The notes under the pieces are model-generated. The model worked only from the letters and a program-made list of their open reading frames with translations. It searched no databases and had not been told where the DNA came from. Shown here piece after piece: positions 51,437 to 60,190 of a stretch of DNA of 64,000 bases. The DNA comes from Flavobacterium sp. 90 (GTDB taxonomy: Bacteria > Bacteroidota > Bacteroidia > Flavobacteriales > Flavobacteriaceae): positions 3,472,001 through 3,536,000 of the forward strand of contig NZ_SMGE01000001.1 in assembly GCF_004339525.1 (NCBI RefSeq). Direction: 5' to 3'. Position 1 is the first letter of the stretch, and each line of letters starts with the position of its first letter. The translations under genes and the position numbers were made by a program.

Positions 51437-52396
51437 TTATAAAGTATAATTCAAATTTACGCTCCATCTGTAATTAGCTTCCATTTTGCCATTTGATAAA
51501 TTTTGATTAATCGGAAGCATTGCATTAACACCAATCGAAAATTTATCTTTTCCCGCTTCAAAACCAAATTTCCCAAAGAGAATATCTCCTGCCGTATTTG
51601 GCAAATCTAAACCGTGTTGTTTGTTCGTTTGGTAAACTTCGCCAGCCAATCCGGCTTGTGGCACAATTTGTATTGATTTCAAATCGAATAAATAAAACAT
51701 CGTTGCAGCATAATTAAACTGATCTCCGTATTGATATTCTTTTTTGTTTTCGGTCTTAAAAACATAATTTAGCGTTGTGTTTAAACCCAGATTTTTTCGG
51801 TTAATCACATATTCTGAAACAACCGAATAATCCCAACTTCCGGTTCCCAACTGAAAACTTTGGTTTACACTTCCCAGATTATTTGCCTCAGTAAATTTAC
51901 CTGTTGGAATTTTTATTCCTGCGCCAATATTTATTTTATGTGTAAAAACGGCGCTGTCTTTTTTCGTTTCAAAAATTTTGTACAATCCCATTACCGTAAT
52001 ATCACCCAAACCAGAAATACTTTCGGTTCCGGCAGTTAATTCTCTTTCATGAAAATGATACGGAATCAAAGCTGAAATCTGAATTTTCTCCGTAACCGGA
52101 ATTCTCGTCCAAACCTGAACTGTATTGAAGTTTTCGTCAATCCAAGGTGAATTATCAAAGATTCCGTCACGACTTGTATAGCTTTGTTTGAAATAGCGCA
52201 CGCCCACAAAATTATTATTCAGCATTGAGCTAAAACCCATACTTCCACCACTTGCCGAACAGCCACAAGCATCACAATCAAAGTCCTCCATCATTGCCAA
52301 ACGCTGAAAAGTAAAAGATGAAATACTGTCTTTTACTGTAAAACTAAAGGCAGAAAGACCAATAAACAATGTGCAGATAACTATTATTTTTTTCAT
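51437..52396 (-). CDS. Outer-membrane barrel protein with N-terminal Cys cluster (metal-locus 'transporter')
   Basis: A 319-residue protein with signal peptide (about 1-17, LFIGLSAFSF), then a distinctive CDACGCSASGGSMGFSSML motif holding three Cys in a Gly/Ser-rich stretch, and then a beta-barrel with amphipathic strands ending in SVNLNYTL. The Cys cluster could bind copper. I recall homologs next to MbnP and peroxidase genes in Bacteroidota labelled only 'transporter'. It is fourth in the minus-strand block that starts with the second CNGRC paralog. Confidence 0.72.
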   Translation of the reverse strand: MKKIIVICTLFIGLSAFSFTVKDSISSFTFQRLAMMEDFDCDACGCSASGGSMGFSSMLNNNFVGVRYFKQSYTSRDGIFDNSPWIDENFNTVQVWTRIPVTEKIQISALIPYHFHERELTAGTESISGLGDITVMGLYKIFETKKDSAVFTHKINIGAGIKIPTGKFTEANNLGSVNQSFQLGTGSWDYSVVSEYVINRKNLGLNTTLNYVFKTENKKEYQYGDQFNYAATMFYLFDLKSIQIVPQAGLAGEVYQTNKQHGLDLPNTAGDILFGKFGFEAGKDKFSIGVNAMLPINQNLSNGKMEANYRWSVNLNYTL

Positions 52397-52412
52397 TTTA
52401 ATTATTTTTTTT

Positions 52413-52497
52413 AGAAGCTGATCCCGCTTTCGGCTATATCTTTTTTAAGGCGAAGAAAAATCGCCTCAAAAAAGGATACCGCCTCTATCGGGGCTAG
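52413..52497. repeat. TAGCCCCGATAGAGGCGG repeat, inverted copy
   Basis: GAAGCTGATCCCGCTTTCGGC (from 52413) and GGATACCGCCTCTATCGGGGCTA (to 52497) are the family ends in the opposite orientation. The centre AAGGCGAAGAAAAATCGCCT is a different hairpin from the other copies. Confidence 0.75.
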
Positions 52498-52550
52498 GAC
52501 TCCAGTTTTCATTATAACTTTATTTTTTGCCACTTGTGATAACACAATCT

Positions 52551-52684
52551 TGTCATTTCGACGGAGGAGAAATCACACGAGAAACTCCGTAAAGAAAAGC
52601 GCCAATCTTTGTCGACTAACGAGTGTGATTTGCTTCGCCTGTTCGCTATCGCTCGAGTCTAGAGTCTCGTTTCTCGAAATGACA
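52551..52684. repeat. GTCATTTCGA palindrome with GAGTGTGATT / AATCACAC arms
   Basis: TGTCATTTCGACGGAGGAG (52551 on) pairs with TTTCTCGAAATGACA (to 52684); AATCACACGAGAAACTCC is followed later by GAGTGTGATTTG. Same family as 4934 and 12664. A GCCACAGATT element follows at 52704. Confidence 0.75.
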
Positions 52685-52703
52685 AACTCTGGCGATATTT
52701 TTT

Positions 52704-52799
52704 GCCACAGATTACACAGATTAAAAAGATTTTTTTAAACACGATTTCCAATTGATTTTAAATCTGCATTAATCCGTACAATCCGTAAAACCCGTGGGC
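52704..52799. repeat. GCCACAGATTACACAGATTAAA palindrome
   Basis: GCCACAGATTACACAGATT (52704 on) faces AATCCGTACAATCCG...CCCGTGGGC (to 52799), imperfect. Member of the GCCACGAATT family, ending nine bases before the peroxidase stop. Confidence 0.65.
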
Positions 52800-52807
52800 T
52801 AATTTTC

Positions 52808-53848
52808 TTAAAACTCCGAGAAACGCTTATCAGTCAAATATTGATTATCCGTCAATGTTTTTAAGAAAGCTATGATTTGCTTTTTATCCGTTTCCGAAAG
52901 TGCAATTCCTAATTTCCCATTTTTATTCAAAAGCGGATCTAAAGTTGCCGAAGCTGTAACACCACTTTCATAATGATCTAGAACGCCTTCCAAAGTTCCA
53001 AATCTTCCGTCGTGCATATAAGGTCCTGAAACTTCGACATTGCGCAAACTAGGTACTTTAAATTTGTAATAATCGGAAGCAAGTTCAGTTACTTTATAGC
53101 GACCAACATCGTTTACCATTGGATTTACAGGAAGACCATTATTTCGAAATGAATTATCCGTTTGTAAATCTGTAGCGTGACAAGAAGCACATTTTGATTT
53201 GAATAAATCATATCCTGCCAATTCATTAGATGTGAATGTTCCGCCGGCTTCATTTCTTCTGTATTTGTCAAATTTTGAATTAGACGAAACGATCATAACC
53301 ATAAACTGCGAAAGCGCTTTCAGCATGTTTTCGGTTGTAATTGCTCCATCATCAAAAGCTTGTCCAAATAGTTTTTGATATTCTTTATCCGCTTTCATCA
53401 TTTTTAGAATAGCGCTCAAATTGCCATTCATTTCAATAATACTCGTAAGCGGAATAATTGGCTGTAAATCCAAATGGTCTGCCGCTCCGTCATACATGAA
53501 AATACTTTGATACGCCAAATTTTGAATTGGTGGTGTATTTCGTGTGCCTTGAGCATTATCGACACCATGACTTACTGTGTGCCCGTGATGTGTAAAAGCA
53601 TTCGCTTGTATGTGACAGAAACCGCAAGAAACTACTCCGTCAGACGCTAAACGTCCGTCGTAGAATAGTTTTTTTCCTAGTTCAAATCCTTTTTCTGTTG
53701 GTGGATTCAGCGTAATGTTATACGCTAAAGCAGGGAAATTTGTTGGAACTTTAAATTCTAATGGAACATTTACATATTCCTCGTCCTGATTTGAGCAACT
53801 CCACAACAAAGGAAGGATCAATAGTAGAAAATATTTTATTTTCAGCAT
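52808..53848 (-). CDS. MbnH-type di-heme cytochrome-c peroxidase
   Basis: A 346-residue lipoprotein (lipobox LLWSC, Cys 18) of the CCP/MauG family. Heme sites C75-G-F-C78-H79 and C220-A-S-C223-H224; PPTEKGFELGKKLFYDGRLA, NTPPIQNLAYQSIFMYDG and VPSLRNVEVSGPYMHDGRFG are conserved. In methanotroph-like operons MbnH oxidises a Trp of MbnP to a copper-binding kynurenine; a MbnP-type gene lies 258 bases upstream. It is shorter than the peroxidase at 17984 because it lacks the helical N-terminal domain. Confidence 0.88.
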   Translation of the reverse strand: MLKIKYFLLLILPLLWSCSNQDEEYVNVPLEFKVPTNFPALAYNITLNPPTEKGFELGKKLFYDGRLASDGVVSCGFCHIQANAFTHHGHTVSHGVDNAQGTRNTPPIQNLAYQSIFMYDGAADHLDLQPIIPLTSIIEMNGNLSAILKMMKADKEYQKLFGQAFDDGAITTENMLKALSQFMVMIVSSNSKFDKYRRNEAGGTFTSNELAGYDLFKSKCASCHATDLQTDNSFRNNGLPVNPMVNDVGRYKVTELASDYYKFKVPSLRNVEVSGPYMHDGRFGTLEGVLDHYESGVTASATLDPLLNKNGKLGIALSETDKKQIIAFLKTLTDNQYLTDKRFSEF

Positions 53849-53888
53849 GATTTTTTTAATTTAAAAAAGCAAAACAGTATGTTTTAGC

Positions 53889-53915
53889 CACGAATTGCAC
53901 AAATTTGCACAAATT
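53889..53915. repeat. Single GCCACGAATTGCACAAATTTGCACA arm
   Basis: One arm of the GCCACGAATT family without a clear partner, followed by AT-rich DNA, 40 bases upstream of the peroxidase start. Confidence 0.5.
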
Positions 53916-53981
53916 AAAATGTGATTGAAATTTCTTTGTAGTGATTGCTTTTTGGTTCTTAGAAGTACAAAAGTTGTCGTG

Positions 53982-54065
53982 TAGCCCCGATGGAAGTGGT
54001 ATCCTTTTGTCGCGGTCCCGATAGCTATCGGGAGCGACAAAAGATATAATGTACAGCGGGACTTT
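53982..54065. repeat. TAGCCCCGATGGAAGTGGTATCC repeat with TCCCGATAGCTATCGGGA centre
   Basis: The left end is intact and the right end reads ATAATGTACAGCGGGACTTTA. The centre is an 18-base perfect palindrome, TCCCGATAGCTATCGGGA, at 54016-54033, unlike the centres of the other copies. Confidence 0.75.
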
Positions 54066-54106
54066 ATTTCTGGGAAACCGAAACTGTTGTGCTCCTGAAA
54101 ATAAAA

Positions 54107-54910
54107 TTAGTCGTTATGTACGTGATCAACTCTAAACATTGAAGATACGTTCTGAGTGATTAATGGCAAATTTGCTCCGCCCATAATCATAGCGCCCATT
54201 CCGCCCATGTTGTTGTCAGTAAGTTTGATTTTGTTAGTTCCGTCGATGATTTTAGAAAGGTCTGTAATCATGTGAACTTCTGGCGTAATATTAGTACGAA
54301 CCAATGCTTTTGTTGGCAAATCTAAAGTTACTTCGGTATAGTTATAATCCGTTCCGGTTTTACCAGTATGAACCATAAAAGGAGTGGCAGAAGTTACGGT
54401 TGGTGAAGTAAAAGTTCCTTCGAAAGCAAGGAATTTATATCCTGCAGCCCAAGACCACATCATGCCGGCATCATTTGCCTTTGCTAGAAAATCACCTTGT
54501 CCGTCTGCGCCAAGTTTCCATTGTTCCTCATCAACTCCAATTCCGAATTTTACTTTTACGTAATCTCCCGCAGGAATATCAGTAAGTTTAAATTCGCGGC
54601 CTTCTTCAGAAGATTCATCGGCTATGAAATAACTTTTGCTTTTTGGATATGTAAAAGTAGTTCCGTCAGCTTTTGTCAAAACAACATTGCTTACAATATA
54701 TTTGATCAGGCTGATTTTTAAAACTTCGTTGTTTGAGGTTTTAGTATTTTGTGCGTTTAGAATAAGATCGTTTGTTCCGTAAGCGTTATCAAATTCTAAT
54801 GTAAGTTTTCCTTGTCCTGTAACATTTTGACTGCTATCGTCGCTTGAACATGAAGCTAAAGTAATTGTAAGTGCAACAATAGAAAGTGCTTTGTATAAAG
54901 TATTTTTCAT
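54107..54910 (-). CDS. MbnP-family copper-binding lipoprotein
   Basis: A 267-residue lipoprotein from ATG 54910 (the frame reaches 54961 but the lipobox LTLASC, Cys 21, fixes the start). The centre FKLTDIPAGDYVKVKFGIGVD and the motif AGMMWSWAAGYKFLAFEG are the MbnP signature; the Trp pair there is where MbnH is known to make kynurenine. C-terminal FRVDHVHND adds His ligands. Binds copper at the cell surface. First in its block after the CNGRC paralog at 55023. Confidence 0.87.
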   Translation of the reverse strand: MKNTLYKALSIVALTITLASCSSDDSSQNVTGQGKLTLEFDNAYGTNDLILNAQNTKTSNNEVLKISLIKYIVSNVVLTKADGTTFTYPKSKSYFIADESSEEGREFKLTDIPAGDYVKVKFGIGVDEEQWKLGADGQGDFLAKANDAGMMWSWAAGYKFLAFEGTFTSPTVTSATPFMVHTGKTGTDYNYTEVTLDLPTKALVRTNITPEVHMITDLSKIIDGTNKIKLTDNNMGGMGAMIMGGANLPLITQNVSSMFRVDHVHND

Positions 54911-55022
54911 TTTATGAATTTTATATAATAGTAATTTTAAATTTTGTTTGTGCGCAAACACTATTTCATTGTTTTTGGGACAATGAAAATCATTTCAAAT
55001 AAAAATTGAAATGGAATTAAAA

Positions 55023-55400
55023 TTATATAAAATAGGATGGAGGGTGAAAAGTAGCGTTTGAAACCGAAATAGGTTTGCTATCGAAAGAAGCAAAATTTTC
55101 TGCTTTAGGTTCGATTGAAGCTACTAATCTAAAATTGTTTGTTGTAGTATTTTGAATGTAAACAACTTCTGCTTTTTCTTTCAGGTTGTTTTGCATTTTC
55201 TTCTCGTTGTCAGCGTATTTTTTTAAACTTTTTTGAAGTTCGCATCGACCGTTACAACTATTAAAAAGCATTTTACGTTGTACACAAATGGTTTTCGAAA
55301 TTTCGTCCTGATTTAATTTGAATGAGGTATAAACAAAAAAACTGCCAAATGATGGCACTAGAAGCATACAAGAAAGAAATATGATAAATATCTTTTTCAA
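55023..55400 (-). CDS. Small CNGRC-motif exported protein, paralog 2
   Basis: A 125-residue protein with signal or anchor (about 1-25, IIFLSCMLLVPSFGSFFVY) then FKLNQDEISKTICVQRKMLFNSCNGRCELQKSLKKYADNEKKM. Nearly the same as the gene at 50839 for 85 residues; the tail differs (LVASIEPKAENFAS) but both end TFHPPS-x-FI. Followed by the MbnP gene 112 bases downstream. A TATTTTTG box on its strand lies at 55424-55431, 24 bases before the ATG. Confidence 0.72.
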   Translation of the reverse strand: MKKIFIIFLSCMLLVPSFGSFFVYTSFKLNQDEISKTICVQRKMLFNSCNGRCELQKSLKKYADNEKKMQNNLKEKAEVVYIQNTTTNNFRLVASIEPKAENFASFDSKPISVSNATFHPPSYFI

Positions 55401-55423
55401 AGGTTGTTTTTTGTTTTCGAGAG

Positions 55424-55431
55424 CAAAAATA
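55424..55431 (-). promoter_or_regulatory. TATTTTTG -7 box for the CNGRC/MbnP/MbnH block
   Basis: Minus-strand TATTTTTG, 24 bases before the ATG at 55400, in the right place to drive the block that ends at 51437. No TTG at -33 distance was seen. Confidence 0.4.
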
Positions 55432-55534
55432 CATTTTATTCTTTTTAGTTATTACGATTTTTGTCATTTAACATAAAAAATGTCAGCAAAATAAAAAAAT
55501 CTACAATACGTAATGATGGAATTTTTTTGAATAG

Positions 55535-55657
55535 ACTCCAGCTTTAGCTGGAGTTTAAATATAAAATTATAAGATGGCTTTAGCCGAAAAGTACGTTTGA
55601 AATTTGGCTAAAGCCAATTATTATTTTCAAAAAAAAACCTCCAGCTAAAGCTGGAGG
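55535..55657. repeat. CTCCAGCTTTAGCTGGAG palindromes
   Basis: ACTCCAGCTTTAGCTGGAGT (55535-55554) and CCTCCAGCTAAAGCTGGAGG (55638-55657) flank TGGCTTTAGCC and GGCTAAAGCCA. The set can fold into one long branched hairpin. It lies between the metal locus and secA; A/T runs (CAAAAAAAAA) on one side could make it a terminator. Confidence 0.8.
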
Positions 55658-55688
55658 CAATTTAATTTATGATTTTAGAATAAAATTA

Positions 55689-58600
55689 TTATTTAACAAG
55701 AACCCAAGCACCTGAAGCGATTAGGGATTCTGCTTTTTTAAATTTCATTTCTTCAGTTTTACCTGTTGCAACTTCCTGAACTGTAACAGTATCATTACGA
55801 TTGATTTTTGGCATATCTCTCACAATGGTTTCTGTAACCTGACGTTGTTGTGTTTCTCCAGCTTCGCGGTTGATGTCTTCGCTGTTTACAATTTCGTCTT
55901 TGCTTAATTTGAAGTTTTCTTTTTGACGAACTTCTTTTGCTTCGTGAATTTCAGGAACGTTTTGAGCTGGTAAATCACCTTTGAATAAGAATGAGATAAC
56001 TTCTTTGTTAACGTTGTCTAACATTCCTCTAAACAAATTGAATGCTTCTAATTTGTAAATAAGCAATGGATCTTTTTGTTCGTGAACGGCTAATTGAACT
56101 GATTGTTTCAATTCGTCCATTTTACGTAAGTGTTTTTTCCAAGCTTCATCAACGATAGAAAGTGTTATGTTTTTCTCAAAATCAGCAATTAACTGAGCTC
56201 CTTCGCTTTCGTATGCTTTTTTCAAGTCAGTTACCACATTCAAAGTTTTGATTCCGTCAGTAAATGGAACTACGATACGCTCAAAATGATTGTTTGGCTC
56301 TTCGTAAACTCCTTTAATGATTGGGAAAGCTTCTCTTGCGCTTCTTTCTGTTTTTTCTGTATAGAAAGCTAAAGTTTCTTTATAGATTTTTCCAGTGATT
56401 TCCATGTCAGATAATTTCAAGAAATCAGCTTCAGAAATTGGAGAAGTGATTGAGAAATAACGAATCAAATCAAATTCGAAATTTTTGAAATCATTAACTG
56501 GTTTAGTTTGACTTACGATTAATTCGCAAGTATCATATAACATATTCGCGATATCAAGTTTCAAACGCTCACCAAATAATGCGTGACGACGACGTTTGTA
56601 AACTACTTCACGTTGAGAGTTCATAACGTCATCATATTCTAATAAACGCTTACGAACACCAAAGTTGTTTTCTTCTACTTTTTTCTGAGCACGCTCGATA
56701 GATTTAGTCATCATCGAATGTTGAATAACTTCACCTTCCTGAAGTCCCATTCTGTCCATAACTTTAGCAACTCTTTCAGAACCAAATAAACGCATTAAGT
56801 TATCTTCAAGGGAAACATAAAATTGAGAGCTTCCCGGATCTCCCTGACGTCCTGCACGACCACGTAACTGTCTGTCTACACGACGAGAATCATGACGCTC
56901 TGTACCAACGATTGCTAAACCTCCGGCAGCTTTTACTTCTGGAGATAATTTAATATCGGTACCACGACCAGCCATGTTTGTTGCAATAGTTACAACTCCG
57001 GCTTTACCTGCTTCTTCTACAATTTGTGCTTCTTGTTTGTGCATTTTAGCATTCAAAACGTTATGTGTAACGCCTCTCATTTTTAACATTCGGCTTAATA
57101 ATTCTGAAATCTCTACAGAAGTTGTTCCAATTAAAACTGGTCTTCCTGCATTTGATAATTCAGTTACATCTTCGATTACAGCATTGAATTTCTCACGTGT
57201 AGTTTTGTAGATATAATCTTCTTTGTCTATTCTTGAAATCGGACGGTTTGTTGGAATTTCAACTACGTCTAATTTATAAATCTGCCATAACTCTCCAGCT
57301 TCTGTAACTGCTGTACCTGTCATACCTCCTAATTTGCTGTACATTCTGAAATAATTCTGTAATGTAACAGTTGCAAATGTTTGTGTAGCAGCTTCGATTT
57401 TTACATTTTCTTTAGCTTCAATCGCCTGGTGTAATCCGTCAGAATAACGACGACCATCCATGATACGACCTGTTTGCTCATCGACAATCATAATTTTGTT
57501 GTCCATGATCACGTATTCTACATCTTTTTCAAAAAGAGCATACGCTTTTAAAAGTTGTGTAAGTGTGTGAATACGCTCGCTTTTTACTCCAAAATCCTGG
57601 AATAATCTTTCTTTAGCTTCCGCTTCAGCGTCTTTGTCTAATTTTTGTTTTTCGATAGCAGCAATTTCAGTTCCAATATCCGGAAGTACAAAAAAGTCTG
57701 CATCTGTATCTCCTGAAAGGTATTGAATACCATTATCAGTTAATTCTACCTGATTGTTTTTTTCTTCAATTACAAAATACAAAGCTTCATCAACTTTATG
57801 CATTTCGCGATTGTTATCCTGCATGTATTGATTTTCAGTTTTTTGAAGCAATTGTTTAACTCCTTCTTCACTTAAAAATTTAATTAATGCTTTATTTTTA
57901 GGTAAACTTCTGTAGGCTCTTAATAATAAGAATCCACCTTCTTTAGTGTTTCCTTCTTTGATTAATTTTTTAGCTTCTGCTAAGAAACCATTCGCTAACT
58001 GACGTTGTTGCGCTACTAAGTTTTCGATTTTTGGTTTCAACTCATTAAATTCATGACGATCTCCCTGAGGAACCGGACCTGAAATAATAAGTGGAGTTCT
58101 TGCATCATCAATCAATACAGAATCGACCTCATCGACAATTGCATAATTGTGTTTTCTTTGTACTAAATCGCTTGGCGAATGTGCCATGTTATCTCTTAAG
58201 TAGTCAAAACCAAATTCGTTGTTGGTTCCGTAAGTGATATCTGCGTCGTATGCTTTTTTTCTTTGTTCTGTACTTGGCTGGTGATTATCGATACAATCAA
58301 CAGTCAAGCCGTGAAATTCGAATAAAGGTGCTTTCCATGTACTATCACGTTTTGCAAGATAATCATTCACAGTTACTAAGTGAACTCCATTTCCAGTCAA
58401 AGCGTTTAAGTAAAGCGGAAGTGTAGCCACTAAAGTTTTACCTTCCCCCGTTTGCATTTCGGCAACTTTACCTTCGTGCAAAACCATACCACCAATTAAC
58501 TGAACATCATAATGAATCATGTCCCAGGTAATTTCTTTACCGGCAGCATTCCATTTATTAGCCCAGGTTGCTTTGTCACCTTCAATAGTAACATAAGTTT

Positions 58601-59030
58601 TTGAACCTGAGAATTCGCGGTCTTTTGGAGTTGCAGTTACTTCGATAAAAGAATTGTCTTTAAAACGACGTGAAGTTTCTTTTACTACAGAGAATGCTTC
58701 CGGAAGGATTTCCAATAAAGTTTTCTCTGAGATTTCGTATGCTTCTTTTTCAAGAGTATCGATAGCATCATAAAGATCTTCTCTTTTGTCGATGTCTTCG
58801 ATGTTTTCTACTTCAGCTTTAAGCGAAGCAATTTTAGCATCTTTATCAGCTCTGGCTTCTTTTATTTTTTCTTTAAAAAATACGGTTCTAGCTCTTAGTT
58901 CGTCGTGAGACAAACTCATTAAGCTGGTTTCGAATGTTTTAATCTTATTTAAATAAGGCTGTAAAGCTTTGACATCTTTCTGTGATTTATCACCTACAAA
59001 GACTTTAATAATACTGTTTATGAAACTCAT
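55689..59030 (-). CDS. secA: Preprotein translocase ATPase SecA
   Basis: A 1113-residue SecA, the motor that pushes unfolded proteins through SecYEG. Walker [31 protein letters not shown], the PPXD and NBF2 [14 protein letters not shown], and [13 protein letters not shown] are present. It is long, as in Bacteroidota, with insertions in the PPXD and a tail that lacks the C-terminal zinc Cys motif (CxC...CH) of E. coli SecA. The start [16 protein letters not shown] is standard. Single gene. Confidence 0.96.
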   Translation of the reverse strand: MSFINSIIKVFVGDKSQKDVKALQPYLNKIKTFETSLMSLSHDELRARTVFFKEKIKEARADKDAKIASLKAEVENIEDIDKREDLYDAIDTLEKEAYEISEKTLLEILPEAFSVVKETSRRFKDNSFIEVTATPKDREFSGSKTYVTIEGDKATWANKWNAAGKEITWDMIHYDVQLIGGMVLHEGKVAEMQTGEGKTLVATLPLYLNALTGNGVHLVTVNDYLAKRDSTWKAPLFEFHGLTVDCIDNHQPSTEQRKKAYDADITYGTNNEFGFDYLRDNMAHSPSDLVQRKHNYAIVDEVDSVLIDDARTPLIISGPVPQGDRHEFNELKPKIENLVAQQRQLANGFLAEAKKLIKEGNTKEGGFLLLRAYRSLPKNKALIKFLSEEGVKQLLQKTENQYMQDNNREMHKVDEALYFVIEEKNNQVELTDNGIQYLSGDTDADFFVLPDIGTEIAAIEKQKLDKDAEAEAKERLFQDFGVKSERIHTLTQLLKAYALFEKDVEYVIMDNKIMIVDEQTGRIMDGRRYSDGLHQAIEAKENVKIEAATQTFATVTLQNYFRMYSKLGGMTGTAVTEAGELWQIYKLDVVEIPTNRPISRIDKEDYIYKTTREKFNAVIEDVTELSNAGRPVLIGTTSVEISELLSRMLKMRGVTHNVLNAKMHKQEAQIVEEAGKAGVVTIATNMAGRGTDIKLSPEVKAAGGLAIVGTERHDSRRVDRQLRGRAGRQGDPGSSQFYVSLEDNLMRLFGSERVAKVMDRMGLQEGEVIQHSMMTKSIERAQKKVEENNFGVRKRLLEYDDVMNSQREVVYKRRRHALFGERLKLDIANMLYDTCELIVSQTKPVNDFKNFEFDLIRYFSITSPISEADFLKLSDMEITGKIYKETLAFYTEKTERSAREAFPIIKGVYEEPNNHFERIVVPFTDGIKTLNVVTDLKKAYESEGAQLIADFEKNITLSIVDEAWKKHLRKMDELKQSVQLAVHEQKDPLLIYKLEAFNLFRGMLDNVNKEVISFLFKGDLPAQNVPEIHEAKEVRQKENFKLSKDEIVNSEDINREAGETQQRQVTETIVRDMPKINRNDTVTVQEVATGKTEEMKFKKAESLIASGAWVLVK

Positions 59031-59117
59031 GATTTATTGTATTTCTATTTTATGTAAATGTGTATTTGAACCAAAAAAAAAGCCTCGGTGATGAGACTTT
59101 TTCCTTTGGTTTATTTT

Positions 59118-59339
59118 TTAATATTCATCCTCATTCCAAAGATAATCTTCGTCTGTTGGATAATCAGGCCAAATTTCTTCCATTGATTCATATATCTCGC
59201 CTTCATCTTCGATTGACTGAAGGTTTTCTACCACTTCTAATGGAGCACCAGCTCTAATAGCGTAGTCAATAAGTTCATCTTTGTTAGCAGGCCATGGCGC
59301 ATCACTTAAATAAGATGCTAATTCTAATGTCCAATACAT
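59118..59339 (-). CDS. DUF2795 family small protein
   Basis: A 73-residue acidic protein: MYWTLELASYLSDAPWPANKDELIDYAIRAGAPLEVVENLQSI, the DUF2795 pattern, often found near regulatory genes, function unknown. The C-terminus is an acidic tail (DYPTDEDYLWNEDEY). It has an almost ideal promoter (59361-59390) and lies upstream of secA in the same direction; the two may be co-transcribed across an 87-base gap. Confidence 0.85.
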   Translation of the reverse strand: MYWTLELASYLSDAPWPANKDELIDYAIRAGAPLEVVENLQSIEDEGEIYESMEEIWPDYPTDEDYLWNEDEY

Positions 59340-59360
59340 CTGTTATCTGTTTAGTTTGTG

Positions 59361-59390
59361 CAAAAATAAATTTTTTACTGAAAAAGACAA
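59361..59390 (-). promoter_or_regulatory. Promoter TTG-N19-TATTTTTG for the DUF2795 gene
   Basis: Read on the minus strand TTG (59388-59390) and, 19 bases on, TATTTTTG (59361-59368). Exact match to the Bacteroidota consensus. 22 bases before the ATG at 59339. Best promoter seen in the window. Confidence 0.65.
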
Positions 59391-59434
59391 GTAAAATTTG
59401 ATTTATTTTAATAAAATTTAAGAACGTCGTTACT

Positions 59435-59551
59435 AGTATTCAGTTTTTAGTGCCTGTTTTCAGTCTTAAAACTGAAATTTGTTACTAATTGCTGTGTTTT
59501 TTCGTATTCAGTTTTTGGTGCTAGTCTGCAGTCTGAAAACTGAAAAATTGC
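59435..59551. repeat. TCAGTTTTTAGTGC / CAGTCTGAAAACTGA repeat
   Basis: Two copies of ATTCAGTTTTTRGTGC (59439 and 59506), each followed by a complementary CAGTCT(T)AAAACTGA. Related to the AGTTTTCAGT element at 944. It separates the DUF2795 gene from the adenosyltransferase gene. Confidence 0.65.
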
Positions 59552-59557
59552 GACTGT

Positions 59558-60127
59558 TTACTTTCGTGGAATCCATTTTACTTCATCCGCTTTTAAGTCT
59601 GAGGACAACTTCCGTGCCAAGACAAAAAGGTAGTCAGAAAGTCGGTTTAAGTACATAATTGCGATCTCAGGAACGTGTTCATTATGACTTAAATGTACTG
59701 CCAAACGTTCTGCACGACGACAAATACAACGTGCTATATGACAATGTGACACAGTTGGATGTCCTCCAGGTAAAACAAAATGAGTCATTTGCGGAAGACT
59801 TTCCTCCATTTTATCAATTTCGTTTTCTAATAATTCAATATCTGAATCAATTATTCCGAGATTTTTTAAGCGAAGTTCTCCGTTTTTTAAAACTTCTTTT
59901 TCTTGTGGTGTTGCCAAAATAGCGCCCACAGTAAAAAGACGATCCTGAATTTCGATTAAAATAGTTTTATAATGCGAATCGATTTCCTGATCGCGAATGA
60001 GTCCTATATAAGAGTTCAATTCATCAACAGTTCCATAACTGTCAATTCGTATGTGATCTTTAGGAACGCGTGTACCGCCAAAAAGAGCCGTCGTTCCTTT
60101 GTCTCCTGTTTTTGTATATACTTTCAT
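59558..60127 (-). CDS. Cob(I)alamin adenosyltransferase, PduO type
   Basis: A 189-residue ATP:cob(I)alamin adenosyltransferase that makes adenosylcobalamin. VYTKTGDKGTTALFGG (P-loop like), DSYGTVDELNSYIGLIRD, ATPQEKEV and FVLPGGHPTVSHCHIARCICRRAERL are the PduO signature. Works with MeaB (27899) on the same cofactor though the genes are far apart. Starts with a clear ATG at 60127. Confidence 0.93.
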   Translation of the reverse strand: MKVYTKTGDKGTTALFGGTRVPKDHIRIDSYGTVDELNSYIGLIRDQEIDSHYKTILIEIQDRLFTVGAILATPQEKEVLKNGELRLKNLGIIDSDIELLENEIDKMEESLPQMTHFVLPGGHPTVSHCHIARCICRRAERLAVHLSHNEHVPEIAIMYLNRLSDYLFVLARKLSSDLKADEVKWIPRK

Positions 60128-60148
60128 TTTTTCTTGTTTGAGGTGCTA

Positions 60149-60164
60149 TCCCGAAGCTTCGGGA
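60149..60164. repeat. Short palindrome TCCCGAAGCTTCGGGA
   Basis: Perfect 16-base palindrome between the adenosyltransferase and the lipoprotein at 60191; a possible terminator of the latter. Confidence 0.5.
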
Positions 60165-60190
60165 CTGAGATGCTGAGTAACTAAGCTTTT

